A DNA stretch of 64,000 nucleotides, taken from the NCBI RefSeq assembly GCF_019649055.1, contig NW_026570298.1, positions 1 to 64,000 on the forward strand, read 5' to 3'. Position numbers and translations under genes: made by a program. This DNA comes from Paramacrobiotus metropolitanus (Eukaryota > Tardigrada > Eutardigrada > Parachela > Macrobiotidae). The notes under the pieces are model-generated. The model was not told where the DNA came from. It did not search any database and saw only the letters and a program-made list of their open reading frames with translations. Positions 11,451 to 20,972 of the stretch are shown one piece after another (the first letter of the stretch is position 1; each line of letters opens with the position of its first letter).

Positions 11451-11660
11451 CTAATGTCCGTCGGGCTGTTTCAGGGCTTCCCGTAGTCTGGGTTCGAGGA
11501 TGTTCTCCTTCAAGTAGTGAAGTGCTATCTCGTCGGCGATGTTTCGGACTCGTGGTTTATTGTTCATCGTGATATCGTAAAATTGTGCCGGTGTCTCTTC
11601 TCCGAAGCGGTATTTTCGCTCGGCCATAGTAAGCACGGCATTAATCTCTTTGTTTTTGTC
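11451..11660 (-). pseudogene. C-terminal part of Gag-like gene, cut off by the Polinton
   Basis: Reading leftward from the left Polinton end, the frame contains AERKYRFGEETPAQFYD, VRNIADEIALHYLKENIL and EPRLREALKQPDG, then stops at 11451. This resembles the helical C-terminal half of a retrotransposon capsid. It continues in the same frame from the fragment on the far side of the Polinton (29833 upward), joined exactly at the tttgtc target duplication. The identification as Gag is inference from helix pattern and motif order. Confidence 0.55.
11655..11660. repeat. Polinton target-site duplication, left (tttgtc)
   Basis: The six bases tttgtc directly before the left terminus recur at 29833-29838 directly after the right terminus. 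Six-base duplications are the hallmark of Polinton integration. Confidence 0.93.
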
Positions 11661-11732
11661 AGTAGTAAGGCAATAGGGATAGCAGCATTTTCAAAAAAAG
11701 TGCAGCAGTCTGGCTGCTTCTCTGATTGGCTG
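11661..11732. repeat. Polinton terminal inverted repeat, left
   Basis: Begins AGTAGTAAGGCAATAGGGAT and matches the reverse complement of 29761-29832 with two mismatches in 72 bases. The similarity ends after ctgattggctg. Confidence 0.95.
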
Positions 11733-11779
11733 ACTCCACCCTTCTGTAATTGGTCAGACACGCCCCCTTCTCTGATCGG

Positions 11780-11855
11780 AACCGAACCGATCAGAACCGA
11801 ACCGCCCAGAACCGAACCGCCCAGAACCGAACCGAGACCGGCCGAACCGTACTTT
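11780..11855. repeat. Short tandem repeat of gaaccgaaccgcccaga type
   Basis: Three to four imperfect units of about 17 bases lie just inside the left Polinton terminus. Confidence 0.7.
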
Positions 11856-11889
11856 ACCCCTTTCTTTTGTTTATTTTTCCCCACCCTCT

Positions 11890-11895
11890 TTTATT
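11890..11895 (-). terminator. Polyadenylation signal for the ARH3-like-BIR gene
   Basis: AATAAA on the minus strand, about 40 bases after the stop codon at 11934. Confidence 0.55.
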
Positions 11896-11933
11896 TTGTT
11901 TTCACCGAATGACAACGAACAAAGTAAAACAAA

Positions 11934-13109
11934 TCAGACCGCACGAACATACGCAGGAGTAGCAGTACAATCTTCGACAAAAATACAATTTCGGTTAAAT
12001 TTCTGATGGTCATTGTATGGATCTCCCGGTGTCCAGTTGCTCATTGTAAACCGACAGAAATGACATTCAACTGTATCATCAGATCCGGTGTAGTACAGTC
12101 CGATCTTCGCCATGGCGCCGGCAGAAGGCAGGAGGTGTGGCCAATTTTCAAAAGTACTGAGTGGTCCGTTGGGGTCGTGCAGTGTGGAAACGTACTTGTA
12201 CAGTTCTTCGGCTATGGTATACACCTGCTCCTGGCCGTCCCAGATGCGCACCATTTCGTCAGGTACCTGAGAATCCGGACCAGGCTCCTGCAACGGCACA
12301 AGCCATGGTCCCAATGGCATCGGTGCATCCTACGGTCAACATTGCCGCATGAAGGGTGGCTTCAAAAGGGCAATCGCTGCGGCGACCAATAGCAGCACAG
12401 TAAATGGCAACGGGAACTGCGTCCAAAGGGCTGGTGCCATTGCCAATGGCTTTGAACAATTTCTCATTCGGTTCAGCGCGTTGCGCCTAGTCCAGCACCA
12501 TCATCATACGTGCATAAAATTTCTGACGTACAGAATCGGGGAGAGATTTATTGCTGTATTCAACAAGTGCGGAGAGAAACTCAAGCTCCTTCATCTTCTT
12601 ATTCTTTAGAACCAGACTGACGGCGTAGGCCTGCAACTGTGCCCCAGCGGCGGCATCATTGGAAGAGTGGGTGAGTCGGGCTACACGGTCTACAGAGAAA
12701 CTCATCTGCTCCGTACGATTGTAGAAGTACAAGGGAAACGCTGTTATCCAAGTGGCAGCGTTACACTCTGTGCCCCGGTTACGGACTGTCGTAGCCGCAG
12801 CGGTCCAGTCTTTTGGGGAGAATGTTTCCAACTGGCAATAATGGTGGTCAGTTCACCAAAAGCTTGGCGTTTAGTGTAGTTGTGGTAAAAGGTTTGGCTA
12901 CGTTGTCGTGCGGCATTCTCCAAAGAAAAGAAGCCGGTATCCAGTAGAGACCTGGCGTAAGCGTGCGTTATTAAGAATTTCTCCCAGTAAGTCGAGACCT
13001 TGCTCCGCACTCCTGCCAAGTTCATGTGGCAGGAGGTAGGGCGTCTCAGGGGTGTTCCGATGCATTCTCCAATCAAAGCGCCTAATAAACAACCTTTGTA
13101 CTGATCCAT
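11934..13109 (-). pseudogene. ARH3-like ADP-ribosylhydrolase fused to a BIR domain
   Basis: From the ATG at 13109 the frame opens with YKGCLLGALIGECIG, the N-terminal signature of the ADP-ribosylglycohydrolase (ARH/DraG) fold. Further on come LTHSSNDAAAGAQLQAYAV, KAIGNGTSPLDAVPVAIYC and CTDAIGTMACAVAGAW, matching the order of ARH3 helices. The same frame as the ARH tail (QVPDEMVRIWDG) then runs into a full BIR domain: STFENWP, AKIGLYYTG, and the zinc ligands CHFC ... H ... C. Breaks are a frame change near 12800, an in-frame TAG at 12487-12489 and a frame change near 12270. The metal-binding acidic pairs expected of ARH3 are altered (near 13000 and at CTDA), so the enzyme part looks inactive. 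ARH3 removes ADP-ribose from proteins; BIR domains bind caspases or partners. An accessory anti-defence role is inference. Confidence 0.75.
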
Positions 13110-13119
13110 GGCTTTCAGA

Positions 13120-13490
13120 ATTGCGAATGAATTCCTATTCCAGCCAGCTAAGAAAGACCACGTCGTTTTCAGAAATCAAACTGGCGCTGACCCACATTCT
13201 CTCTCATTTGACAATGAGTAATCCAAACTGGCGCTGACCTAGATTCTTTGTTCCTTAGCTAATCCAAACTGGCGCTGACCCGCATCCTGTCTTATTCTCT
13301 CTCATTTGACAATGAGTAATCCAAACTGGCGCTGACCTTGATTCTTTGTTCCTTAGCTAATCCAAACTGGCGCTCTCCCACATTCTCTCTCATTTGACAA
13401 TGGGTAATCCAAACTGTCGCTGACCTAGATTCTGTCTCGTTCTCTCTCATTTGACAATCGATAATCCAAACTGGCGATGACCACGTTTTC
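13120..13490. repeat. Minisatellite: aatccaaactggcgctgacc units with ctctcatttgacaatgagt spacers
   Basis: Seven or so copies of tccaaactggcgctgacc alternate with cattctctctcatttgacaatgagt or attctttgttccttagct. It lies between the divergent ARH3-like-BIR gene and the rightward gene at 13561, so it may hold both promoters. Confidence 0.85.
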
Positions 13491-13560
13491 TTCAGCTATT
13501 ACGAATTCTCCACAAGATAGTTGCTGTCGACAGTTAGTGTTTCGGCACTGCGCTTTCAGA

Positions 13561-14741
13561 ATGGATTTTGACCTTTCAGAATTAACTTTACTCCAGCGCA
13601 ACGGAAATACTCTTCTGGATCGTTCCATTTAAAGTTTTTAGATTCTGGAGGAATTCAAATCATCGGCTTTCGTTGTTACAAGAACTCTTTGTCACTTTCA
13701 ATCGCGGAATTTTTGCAGATTCACAGTTTTGTGCGTGATGATTCGTACAACATACCTGTTTCTGTTGACGGCGATCGTTGTCACAACAAATCCTCGTTCA
13801 CGAAAGATTTCGGCAATGGCTTATTGGTGAAACGCATAACTGTTAACGGGGTCATTGTCATTCAAATCGACCGTTTTACAAGTACCGATGCGAATTCTGA
13901 TAGTCGCGCGAGAATTCCCAAAAAAAGGAATTACTTTATTGAGAGCTCTAAAGTGGGATGATTTACGTCGTTCACTGGCATCCATTCAGAACTTTAATTT
14001 TCATCCGTCACCCTTGGAATTCCATCACGAATGCGCCTCGGCCATTGTTTCGCTTGCCAACGACCAAACGAATGGTGACGTGTGGAAAATTGCACAGGAC
14101 GAGGCTTTGCTTTACCGCTTAGAAACGAAGTACATCGATACACTGTCCAAATACGGCGCCCATGACGTCACTGGCGCTCCATCGCCAGTCGAATTCTTTT
14201 GCCAGTGGAATTTCGACATCGTAAGTCTTCAAGCGTAGCTACATTTCAAAAAATATTTAGTTTGATATCGACCGCTCTCCTGTTCACATCAAAATGGCTT
14301 CAGTACGGGCTTTGGAAGTTTTGGGGGTGCATGAAGATTTTACTATCTACAAAATCAACGCTGTGTTTTAGTATGTTTTGGAACCCCAAGGATGTTTGCT
14401 TCTTTTTAGTGTTCGATGCCAAACCGGACGGTTCTGGGCTGAAGAAGGCCATGGACAAAGGAGTTTGCCTGGCGTATGCCGATATCAACTGTTTGTTGGG
14501 GATGATTAGAAACGAGACACTGCAGGATTGTCTGGACCGGGCCATTATCGACAAGAGTCCTGAAAAGTTTTCTCTGCCGGGTCAGGGCTGTGTGGATGTT
14601 ACTGTCAGCATCCACCCGAAATACGGACGCATGATTCGTTTCTCTCAACCTCGGCGCACCATTCAACTACCATATCAGGGATTCATCAATCTCATGGAGG
14701 AAATCTACATCGAGCACTGGGGACGGGATATTGTTGTCTGA
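13561..14741 (+). pseudogene. Unrecognised Polinton accessory gene, spliced and frameshifted
   Basis: The likely start is the ATG at 13561 (MDFDLSELTLLQ). The reading frame then shifts near 13630, again near 13900, and continues through SASIQNFNFHPSPLEFHHE and WKIAQDEALLYRLETKYID to a GTAAGT donor at 14221. Two very short candidate introns follow (14221-14260 and 14371-14409), with an exon between them containing VRALEVLGVHEDFTIYKI. The last part (14410-14741) encodes FDAKPDGSGLKKAMDKGVC and ends at TGA 14739. The phases do not fit without one more indel. I recognise no family; the position, left of the late gene cluster, is a usual place for Polinton accessory genes. Confidence 0.5.
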
Positions 14742-14851
14742 ATGGATGCTTCAATTTTTATTAGCACATCTTGCTTAGCATTTACCTTGTTCTGTTTGTT
14801 GTGAAAAAAAGGCTAAGAAGCCATTTCTTCTATCAGTCTTAGCTTGAAAGG

Positions 14852-14859
14852 TATATAAA
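14852..14859 (+). promoter_or_regulatory. TATA box ahead of the TBP-like gene and late cluster
   Basis: TATATAAA lies 47 bases before the favoured start codon at 14899, so transcription would begin near 14880-14885. It is the only strong TATA box before the chain of overlapping genes that ends at the AATAAA at 22477. Confidence 0.6.
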
Positions 14860-14898
14860 GGTTCCAAGTTGACACTGTCGCAATTAATGCTCGTAGCC

Positions 14899-15498
14899 AT
14901 GGATATCCGTAACGTCGTTCTTTCCGGCCAATTCGACAAAGCGATTTGTTTTGAGAAAGTTTGGAAATCATTTCCACTTAATACAAAGTCCGTTAAAGGA
15001 TTTAATGCTGTCACTTTAAGTTTACAAAACAAAACGTTCTGTCAATTGTTTCCTAATGGTAAGGCTATAATAAACGGTGCTAAAAGTATTACAGGGTTGT
15101 ATTCACTTCTAAAATGTTATCAAATGATGCTTTATACTCAAGGCATAGAGTTAAACATTAAGGACAGCAGTGTCGCAAATACCGTTTGCACGTACAAACA
15201 TACACACAATGTTAACTTGGTAAAGCTTTACGAGAAAGCAAAAAACTTTTCCGTGCAACGTCTATTAGAACCAGAGCTGTTTCCAGCACTAAAATTAAGG
15301 CTTTCGTACGCCAACATTCATATTTTCCATACCGGTAGCTGTGTAGTCCTTGGTTGTACTTCTTCGGAGCAGATTCGAGAAGTTTTTGAATTTATAATAA
15401 AACTCCTAGATTCTTCAACTGAAAACTCCAGAATCTTAATCAATAACGGAATTTTTCAAAGTCGAAATCAGGAGTTTCTTGAAAAAAATTTCTCCTAA
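14899..15498 (+). CDS. TATA-binding-protein-like factor
   Basis: The favoured ATG (14899) has a good context (gccATGg); an upstream in-frame ATG at 14887 adds four residues. The 199-residue product shows the two-fold TBP saddle repeat. Repeat 1: GFNAVTLSL ... CQLFPNGKAIINGAK. Repeat 2: EPELFPALKLRLSYANIHIF, then TGSCVVLG and EQIREVFEFIIKLL. All four DNA-intercalating phenylalanine positions of TBP are occupied (F35, F51, F128, F143), although the loops between each pair are one to two residues shorter than in cellular TBP. The sequence is otherwise very divergent, which argues against a recent host copy. It is the first gene after the TATA box and is followed 21 bases later by the packaging ATPase. 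It probably redirects transcription to element promoters (inference). Confidence 0.85.
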   Translation: MDIRNVVLSGQFDKAICFEKVWKSFPLNTKSVKGFNAVTLSLQNKTFCQLFPNGKAIINGAKSITGLYSLLKCYQMMLYTQGIELNIKDSSVANTVCTYKHTHNVNLVKLYEKAKNFSVQRLLEPELFPALKLRLSYANIHIFHTGSCVVLGCTSSEQIREVFEFIIKLLDSSTENSRILINNGIFQSRNQEFLEKNFS

Positions 15499-15519
15499 AT
15501 AAAGCATACAAATAGCGGT

Positions 15520-16176
15520 TTGAAAACGGAGTTTTTTAAAATGGAAAAGGTGACTTTTGATTTCAGATTTAAAACTCCTTGTTCGCTTTATATTTCTGGT
15601 CCAACTATGTCCGGAAAATCGACATTTACGGTGCAACTTTTACGGAGTATTCCCAATAATTTCACACCCGCGCCCATACGTATAGTATATGCGTACGGTA
15701 CATGGCAAGAGGCATTCAGTAATTTTGATAAGTCCATCGAGCTGCTGCCAGGAATGGATAAAATCTTGGAAGACGAAATTTTTTTTGATAGAAATACGCC
15801 TACGCTACTTATTCTTGATGATCTCATGGAAGAAATATCAAAAAACGCAAAGTGTTCGACAATATTTACTAGAGATGTGCATCATAAAAATGTTTCCGTT
15901 ATCTTTATATCGCAAAATTTGCACAAACAAGGTAAAAGCAGGAGAGATATCACTCTTAACTCACAATACTTAATTTTATTTAAATCTGTACGTGATGTAC
16001 AACAGATTAAACTACTTTCTCGCCATCTAGGTATGCCGCATTTGTGTGATGCATACAAAAAGGCTATAAAGGAGCCTTTTGGTTATTTGGTAATAAATCT
16101 CCGTCCTGATACACCTGACAAGCTAAGGCTACAGTCAAACATATTTGACTACCGGAAAATATACATGGGAAAATGA
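15520..16176 (+). CDS. A32-like (FtsK/HerA-type) genome packaging ATPase
   Basis: 218 residues, fully open. The Walker A motif GPTMSGKST is at residues 27-35, Walker B LLILDD at 96-101, and a sensor-like stretch VSVIFISQNLHKQG follows. The SRRDITLNSQYLILFKS and GYLVINLRPDTP blocks are typical of Polinton, virophage and adenovirus-related packaging ATPases. It would pump the element genome into the capsid. The start may be 15520 or the Met eight codons in (15541). Its TGA (16174-16176) overlaps the ATG of the next gene (16173) as ATGA. Confidence 0.93.
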   Translation: MKTEFFKMEKVTFDFRFKTPCSLYISGPTMSGKSTFTVQLLRSIPNNFTPAPIRIVYAYGTWQEAFSNFDKSIELLPGMDKILEDEIFFDRNTPTLLILDDLMEEISKNAKCSTIFTRDVHHKNVSVIFISQNLHKQGKSRRDITLNSQYLILFKSVRDVQQIKLLSRHLGMPHLCDAYKKAIKEPFGYLVINLRPDTPDKLRLQSNIFDYRKIYMGK

Positions 16177-16492
16177 ATCCAGAAGACGTTCTCAGTATAC
16201 TACGCGCTTTGGGAATTATGAATCCACGACAGCGTAGTATTTTTTGCAGGTTGCTTCTAAAAAACAAATTTTAGCAATTGAAGAAGCTTGTTTAAATTTG
16301 GTAAAGCAACCAACGGCTTTGAGTAAAGTTGATTTAGCCAGAGCACGACGTTTTGCACCGATAATTAAGCCTTTAGCCGACAGAAAACTTTCACACGTTA
16401 AAAAGCGAACAATTTTAGCGCAAAAAGGAGGATTCTTAGCTGCTCTACTTCCAATTCTAGGAACACTGGTTGCATCATTTATAACAAAATGA
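16173..16492 (+). pseudogene. Small hydrophobic-tailed virion protein (pX-like), frameshifted
   Basis: The ATG overlaps the ATPase stop. The first frame gives a short helix (MNPEDVLSILRALGI) and stops at 16272. The second frame, entered near 16250, gives a basic segment and then KRTILAQKGGFLAALLPILG and a hydrophobic end. A basic region followed by QKGGFLxALLP is characteristic of small Polinton/adintovirus virion proteins likened to adenovirus pX. One frameshift separates the halves. The TGA at 16490 overlaps the next ATG at 16489 as ATGA. Confidence 0.65.
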
Positions 16493-17467
16493 AGACCTAC
16501 GTTCTTGTACCTGAGTCCGAATTTTCTGCGCCCGGCAAGACCAAAGCCACATCATGGAAAAAGACTGAAGAAATTCGTAGTGCCATGACTCATGATTTGC
16601 TGGCTCGTGCCGCGTATCAGACTAATTCTGCAGACTATGAACCACGCGTTATTAAATCTGAATTTAACGAACACAAACCAAACGTACCTTCGCAAAGGAA
16701 CTATGGTGCTCAAGCTGCGCCTCTTCTTACTGATGGACTAATACAAGCGACCGAACCTCCGGTTATTTAGTATCTACCAAGTGAGCCGGTATATATCCAA
16801 AGTGAGCCCACAATACAATATATTGAACGCGAACCTATTGTGCAGTATATCGAGCGCGATCCCGTTGTGCAGTATATCGAACGTGAACCAATTGTACAAT
16901 ACGTACCACAGTACGTACCTAGAGAGACACTGGTAAAACATGTGTATAAAAGTCCACGCCCCAAGCCAGTATCCAAAGGGCGAAACCAAAAAAGAAGCTA
17001 CCATCCTCACCCATCGTTGAGTTTCCTGATGCTGGTTCATTAGAGTATGTACCTCCCGAATTGAACCACTTCCCGTGTCGCTACCTACAGACCGGATTGA
17101 CGTTGTAGTTGCACCGCGAAGCTCTGGGTCAATTACACGCAGCAAAAAAGCGGCTCCGTATAAGGTTCCCGATAGAAAAGCGATTACATCCAGGGTACCG
17201 CATTTGGAGTTACCGGCCGCTTCGACTTCACAGGCCTTACCTGTACCGGAAAATTTAAAAGCTTTGCCCGCCCCATCAACTTCACAGGCTTTACCAGCGG
17301 CTCCGACACCCAAAGCGTTGACGTATACAGAAGCAACGGAAACACGCCCCCTCAAGAATGGCGTTGAAAAGAGCTATGACTTATTAAAGCGTAAAACCAC
17401 AAAATCTACTGGTGCTCTTAGAAAGAAGCAAAAGACACAGAAGGGTGGTTGGCTCAGCTACGCATAA
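16489..17467 (+). pseudogene. Repeat-rich unrecognised Polinton protein
   Basis: The frame opens at 16489 (MKTYVLVPESEFSAPGK), meets an in-frame TAG at 16768-16770, and continues with three imperfect repeats of QYIERxPxVQYIE. Frame changes near 16990 and 17065 lead to a Pro/Ala-rich part with ALPAPSTSQALPAAPTPKAL repeats, and then to a basic end, KSTGALRKKQKTQKGGWLSYA. A gene with a charged N-terminus and a basic GGW-type tail between the pX-like gene and the integrase is unassigned; a minor virion protein is a reasonable guess. Its TAA overlaps the integrase ATG at 17467. Confidence 0.5.
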
Positions 17468-18523
17468 TGGCAACGCTGGACGATATTTATTTAGATGCTT
17501 CTAATCCTGGTAGTCTGGGAGGCATCGAGCGTTTGTACCGGGAAGCGCAACATCATGGATTTTCTCGTCAGCAGGTGGAAGAGTATTTGCAAAGTAAAGA
17601 CGCTTATACTCAACATAAACCTTTTCGGTCAAAATTTAAACGTCGGAAGATTTTTTCATTTAATATTGGTGACCAGCACCAAATTGACTTGGCAGATATG
17701 CAAAAATTTGCGAATGACAATAAAGAAGCTAAGTCTTTACTGATTTGTGTCGATTGTTTTTTCGCTACGGCTGGGCCGAGCCCGTCAAATCCAAGAAACC
17801 CGAAGAAATTATTCGTGCTCTGTGTAATATTTATAAAGAATCTGATCGACCACTGCGCTATCAAAGCGATAACGGTAAAGAATTCGTGAATAAACAACTG
17901 AAAAACTTTTTTACTGATCACAATATCAGGCTTTTTACAACAAAGAACGACGATGTTAAATGTGCCATGGTAGAGCGATTTAACCGAACAATTAAGGAAC
18001 GTCTGTACGTGTACATGACAGAGAAAAATACTTACAAGTACCTCGATATTTTACCTGAGATCTTAGAATCATATAATGATTCTGTTCACTCTAGTACAGG
18101 GTTTTTTTCCCCCAGTCAAGTGGATGTGGATGAAGCGCGCATTATACGTCAAGATAGATAGAAGAGCCACAGGCAAAACATCCTGTTTTCCAGGTTGGGG
18201 ATCACGTGCGTATAGCAAAACGCAAGCAGACGTTCGAAAAGGGATACGAAACCAATTACACTGAAGAAATTTTTAAAATTGTACAAGTTATAAAACGACA
18301 GGATCATTACATTAACGCTTTGGAGGACCTAGGAGGTGAGAAAATTGATGGAAATTTTTATGCCAGCGAACTGTCAAAATTTATTATGGCCGAGCGACCG
18401 TTTTATCCTATATCACGTATATTAAGGGAGAGAATGTACAAGGGAAAACAGCAATATCTTATACGTTGGTACGGTTAAGGTACCGCTTACGACTCTTGGG
18501 AAAACAAAGAAGATCTAAAATGA
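17467..18523 (+). pseudogene. Retrovirus-like integrase with C-terminal chromodomain
   Basis: The ATG at 17467 overlaps the upstream TAA. An N-terminal helical part (GGIERLYREAQHHGFSRQQV) is followed by the catalytic core: Asp in HQIDLADM (near 17685), Asp in YQSDNGKEF (near 17870) and Glu in MVERFNRTIKERL (near 17975). An SH3-like part (VGDHVRIAKRK) and a chromodomain end (QQYLIRWYG ... YDSWENKEDL) complete it. Breaks are frame changes near 17750 and 18155, and an in-frame TAA at 18476-18478 inside the chromodomain. The final TGA (18521-18523) overlaps the next ATG at 18520. It integrates the element, giving 6-bp duplications. Confidence 0.92.
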
Positions 18524-19232
18524 GTTTTTATATGACACTACCGTCTTCCGCATCTCACAATATTTATCCCGCAAATCGTTGTGGAAAATTCACAACTTTG
18601 CTAGCCAAAGGTATTGATCTTGATGGAAACTGGGAAGACGGTTTTTCCGAAATTATTTTACCACCGATGCGTCTCAGGTTTACTGAGGGTTTGGCAGTGC
18701 TAGTTAAAACCACGACTACGCCGAGACAAAGTCGGTATTTAAAAATAAAGAGTCATACAATGACGAGAATCAACTAATTCGGAAAATAAACCTTCTACTG
18801 CGTGACAAAGACACCATCTTTGGACATATTGACGTGACTGGTAGCTCCGCACAGCTGGTGGTAAATCCTGATGCCGAGCTCACGTTTCAGGGATCAGAGT
18901 ATACGAGGGCGCTGGGTCTATTGCAAGAGCACTTTTACGCCGATGCCGGTGGTCAAACGTACCACTTACGACCGCGCAAACAGAGTCGTGTTGTGCATTT
19001 TTATTGCGACATTATTGAGCACGGGTTCGTCGGCGATGCAACGGTATCGTTGCTGCGAACAATCGCAACCGTCGCCAGTTCTCACACCGAGACTACATTA
19101 ATTTACGAAAATCCGCATTATGTGCCACTTGCCAAACACACCTTCCAGACCATCGAATTAAAACTCGCAGATAATTTAGGGACGGAAGTATCGTTTCATC
19201 CCGGTACCACGATAATACAGTTACATTTTTGA
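18520..19232 (+). pseudogene. Minor capsid (penton-like) protein, frameshifted
   Basis: Begins MSFYMTLPSSASHNIYPAN and continues with FTTLLAKGIDLDGNWEDGFSE. After a frame change between about 18690 and 18770 come VVHFYCDIIEHGFVGD, LLRTIATV and YVPLAKHTFQTIELKLAD ... IIQLHF. Both halves match the order of the conserved Polinton single-jelly-roll minor capsid family, which forms the vertices of the particle. About 237 codons in total. The start overlaps the integrase stop (ATGA). Confidence 0.8.
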
Positions 19233-19251
19233 CCCAAGAAACGCTGAAAAA

Positions 19252-19622
19252 ATGGTACTTCAAGAGCACAAGTTTGATGAAAATCGTTATTTACAAGCCT
19301 TCAGCCGGCCACATGGGTTTGGGATGCCGGTATACCGCGGTGCCCCCATGACCGGTGCTGGCTTTTGGGGGAAAGTTATCGGTTTTGCTAAAGGTATTTT
19401 CAGCAAAGCCGGGCCCATATAAGCAGTTTAATAACAAAACCCCAACCGCATATGAAAAACATGGCACATAAAGCAGTGGAATCGGCAATCGACAAAGCTG
19501 TAGAACATGTTAGTGACAAACTGAAACAACAGCAAGGATCGGGTATTAAGGGCCGAAAACGACATAAAGTAGTCCTTACAAAACGACAACTTGCAATTGA
19601 CGCACTTAAAGACAAACTGTAA
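19252..19622 (+). pseudogene. Small virion protein upstream of the capsid gene (pVI-like), frameshifted
   Basis: The first frame (19252-19422, 56 codons) contains RPHGFGMPVYRGAPMTGAGF and a WGKVIGFAKGIF amphipathic helix. The second frame contains HKAVESAIDKAVEHVSDKL and a basic end, RQLAIDALKDKL, stopping at 19620-19622. A Gly-rich plus amphipathic-helix protein directly before the major capsid gene is usual in Polintons and has been likened to adenovirus pVI. One frameshift near 19430. The TAA overlaps the capsid ATG (TAATG). Confidence 0.6.
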
Positions 19623-20972
19623 TGGCTCTTATCGAAAGCGGTTCCGAACCTTCTATGCTCCTAGAGAGCCATTTATTTTATCTTCCTGCGACTCTTACCG
19701 AAAGGTGGAATACCCGCGATTATGATGTCGGGCTAACACAAGCCCCGTCGGACACATCCAACGATTATGTTTTTACCATTGCTCCGTGTCAAACTAAACT
19801 TATTAGTTTGGCAGATGTCCGATTTTCTTGTGATCTGTATGCAACTGACTCTAAAGGGGATATGCCCACGGATGATGCCTGCTTGACAACCGTAAATAAT
19901 ATTCTCGATAGTTTATTTGAACAGGTAATTGTCACTCTGGGTGGTCGTAATATTTCTGACAGCAGCTCCATGTACCATATGCGGGGGTACATTGAAAATC
20001 TTTTAGGCTACACCATGCAGGCGCAGGCTTCACAATTACAACTGTCTGGGTTTGCCATGGATACGTTACTGTGGAAGCAAGATCCATATTACGAGGCAAA
20101 AGTTAACAATGAAAAGATCTTCTTTAGCAAAGGAGCAGAACTTAGACGAATGCGGCTACGAGCTTGTCGCCCATTGCAATTATCTGGAAAGCTGCATTGC
20201 GATCTGTTTCAACAGGACAAACCCCTGATACCGGGTGTCGAGTTGAGTATTAAATTGGTGCGCAATAAAAACAGTCTAGTCTTCATGACGGACAGCGATT
20301 TATCAAAACCAAAATCAGTAATCATCAAAAACCCTCGTTTAAAAATTAGAAAATACGAGCCGTCGCCCGATTTTCTAGGGGCTCTAACTAAGCAGTTAGT
20401 TTCAACAAATGCAAAGTACCACATTGAACGTGATGCCATGCGGCAAACCACGCTGTTTGCCGGACAGCAGCAACATACTTGGCCCAATCTAGTTATTGGT
20501 CAATTTCCCAAGGTTATGTTCTTTGCTATGATACCGAGTAGGGCATTCAATGGGGAATATACTTCAACGCCGTATGTCTTCAATCATTTTAGTTTGGCGT
20601 ATTTGCATGCAGAAATCGACGGGCAAATATTTCCCACTCGCGGGTATAATATGGATTATGAAAAACAGGGCAAGTTTAGAGCCGTACGAAGGTCTTTTTG
20701 ATACACTGGAGCGCCTTCACGAAGGTTTTGGTGAGCTGCCGTTTGATAGATCTGATTATAATTTGGGTGGATTTTGTATTTATGGCTTTGATTTTACGAG
20801 AGGTCATACAGGGCGTGGTGCTCTGTCGCTCATACGGCAAGGTAATTTAAATATGAGCATGCGTTTTTCCAAACCATTACCAGAAGCTGCTGTATGTATC
20901 GCAATGCTGGTTTGCGATTATATTATCGAAATAAACAATAATAGACAGGTACTTTTTTATTTTGCACCATGA
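19622..20972 (+). pseudogene. Major capsid protein (double jelly-roll), one frameshift
   Basis: The first 359 codons are open: an N-terminal SHLFYLPATL, a first jelly-roll with FEQVIVTLGGRNISDS, MRGYIENLLGY and LHCDLFQQDKPLIPGVELSI, and YHIERDAMRQ leading into the second roll. A frame change between 20655 and 20690 leads to YEGLFDTLERLHEG, GGFCIYGFDFTRG, GALSLIRQGNLNMSMRFSK and an EINNNRQVLFYF end. The order and about 449 total codons fit Polinton double jelly-roll capsid proteins, which build pseudo-T icosahedral shells. The TGA at 20970-20972 overlaps the protease ATG (20969). Confidence 0.9.
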
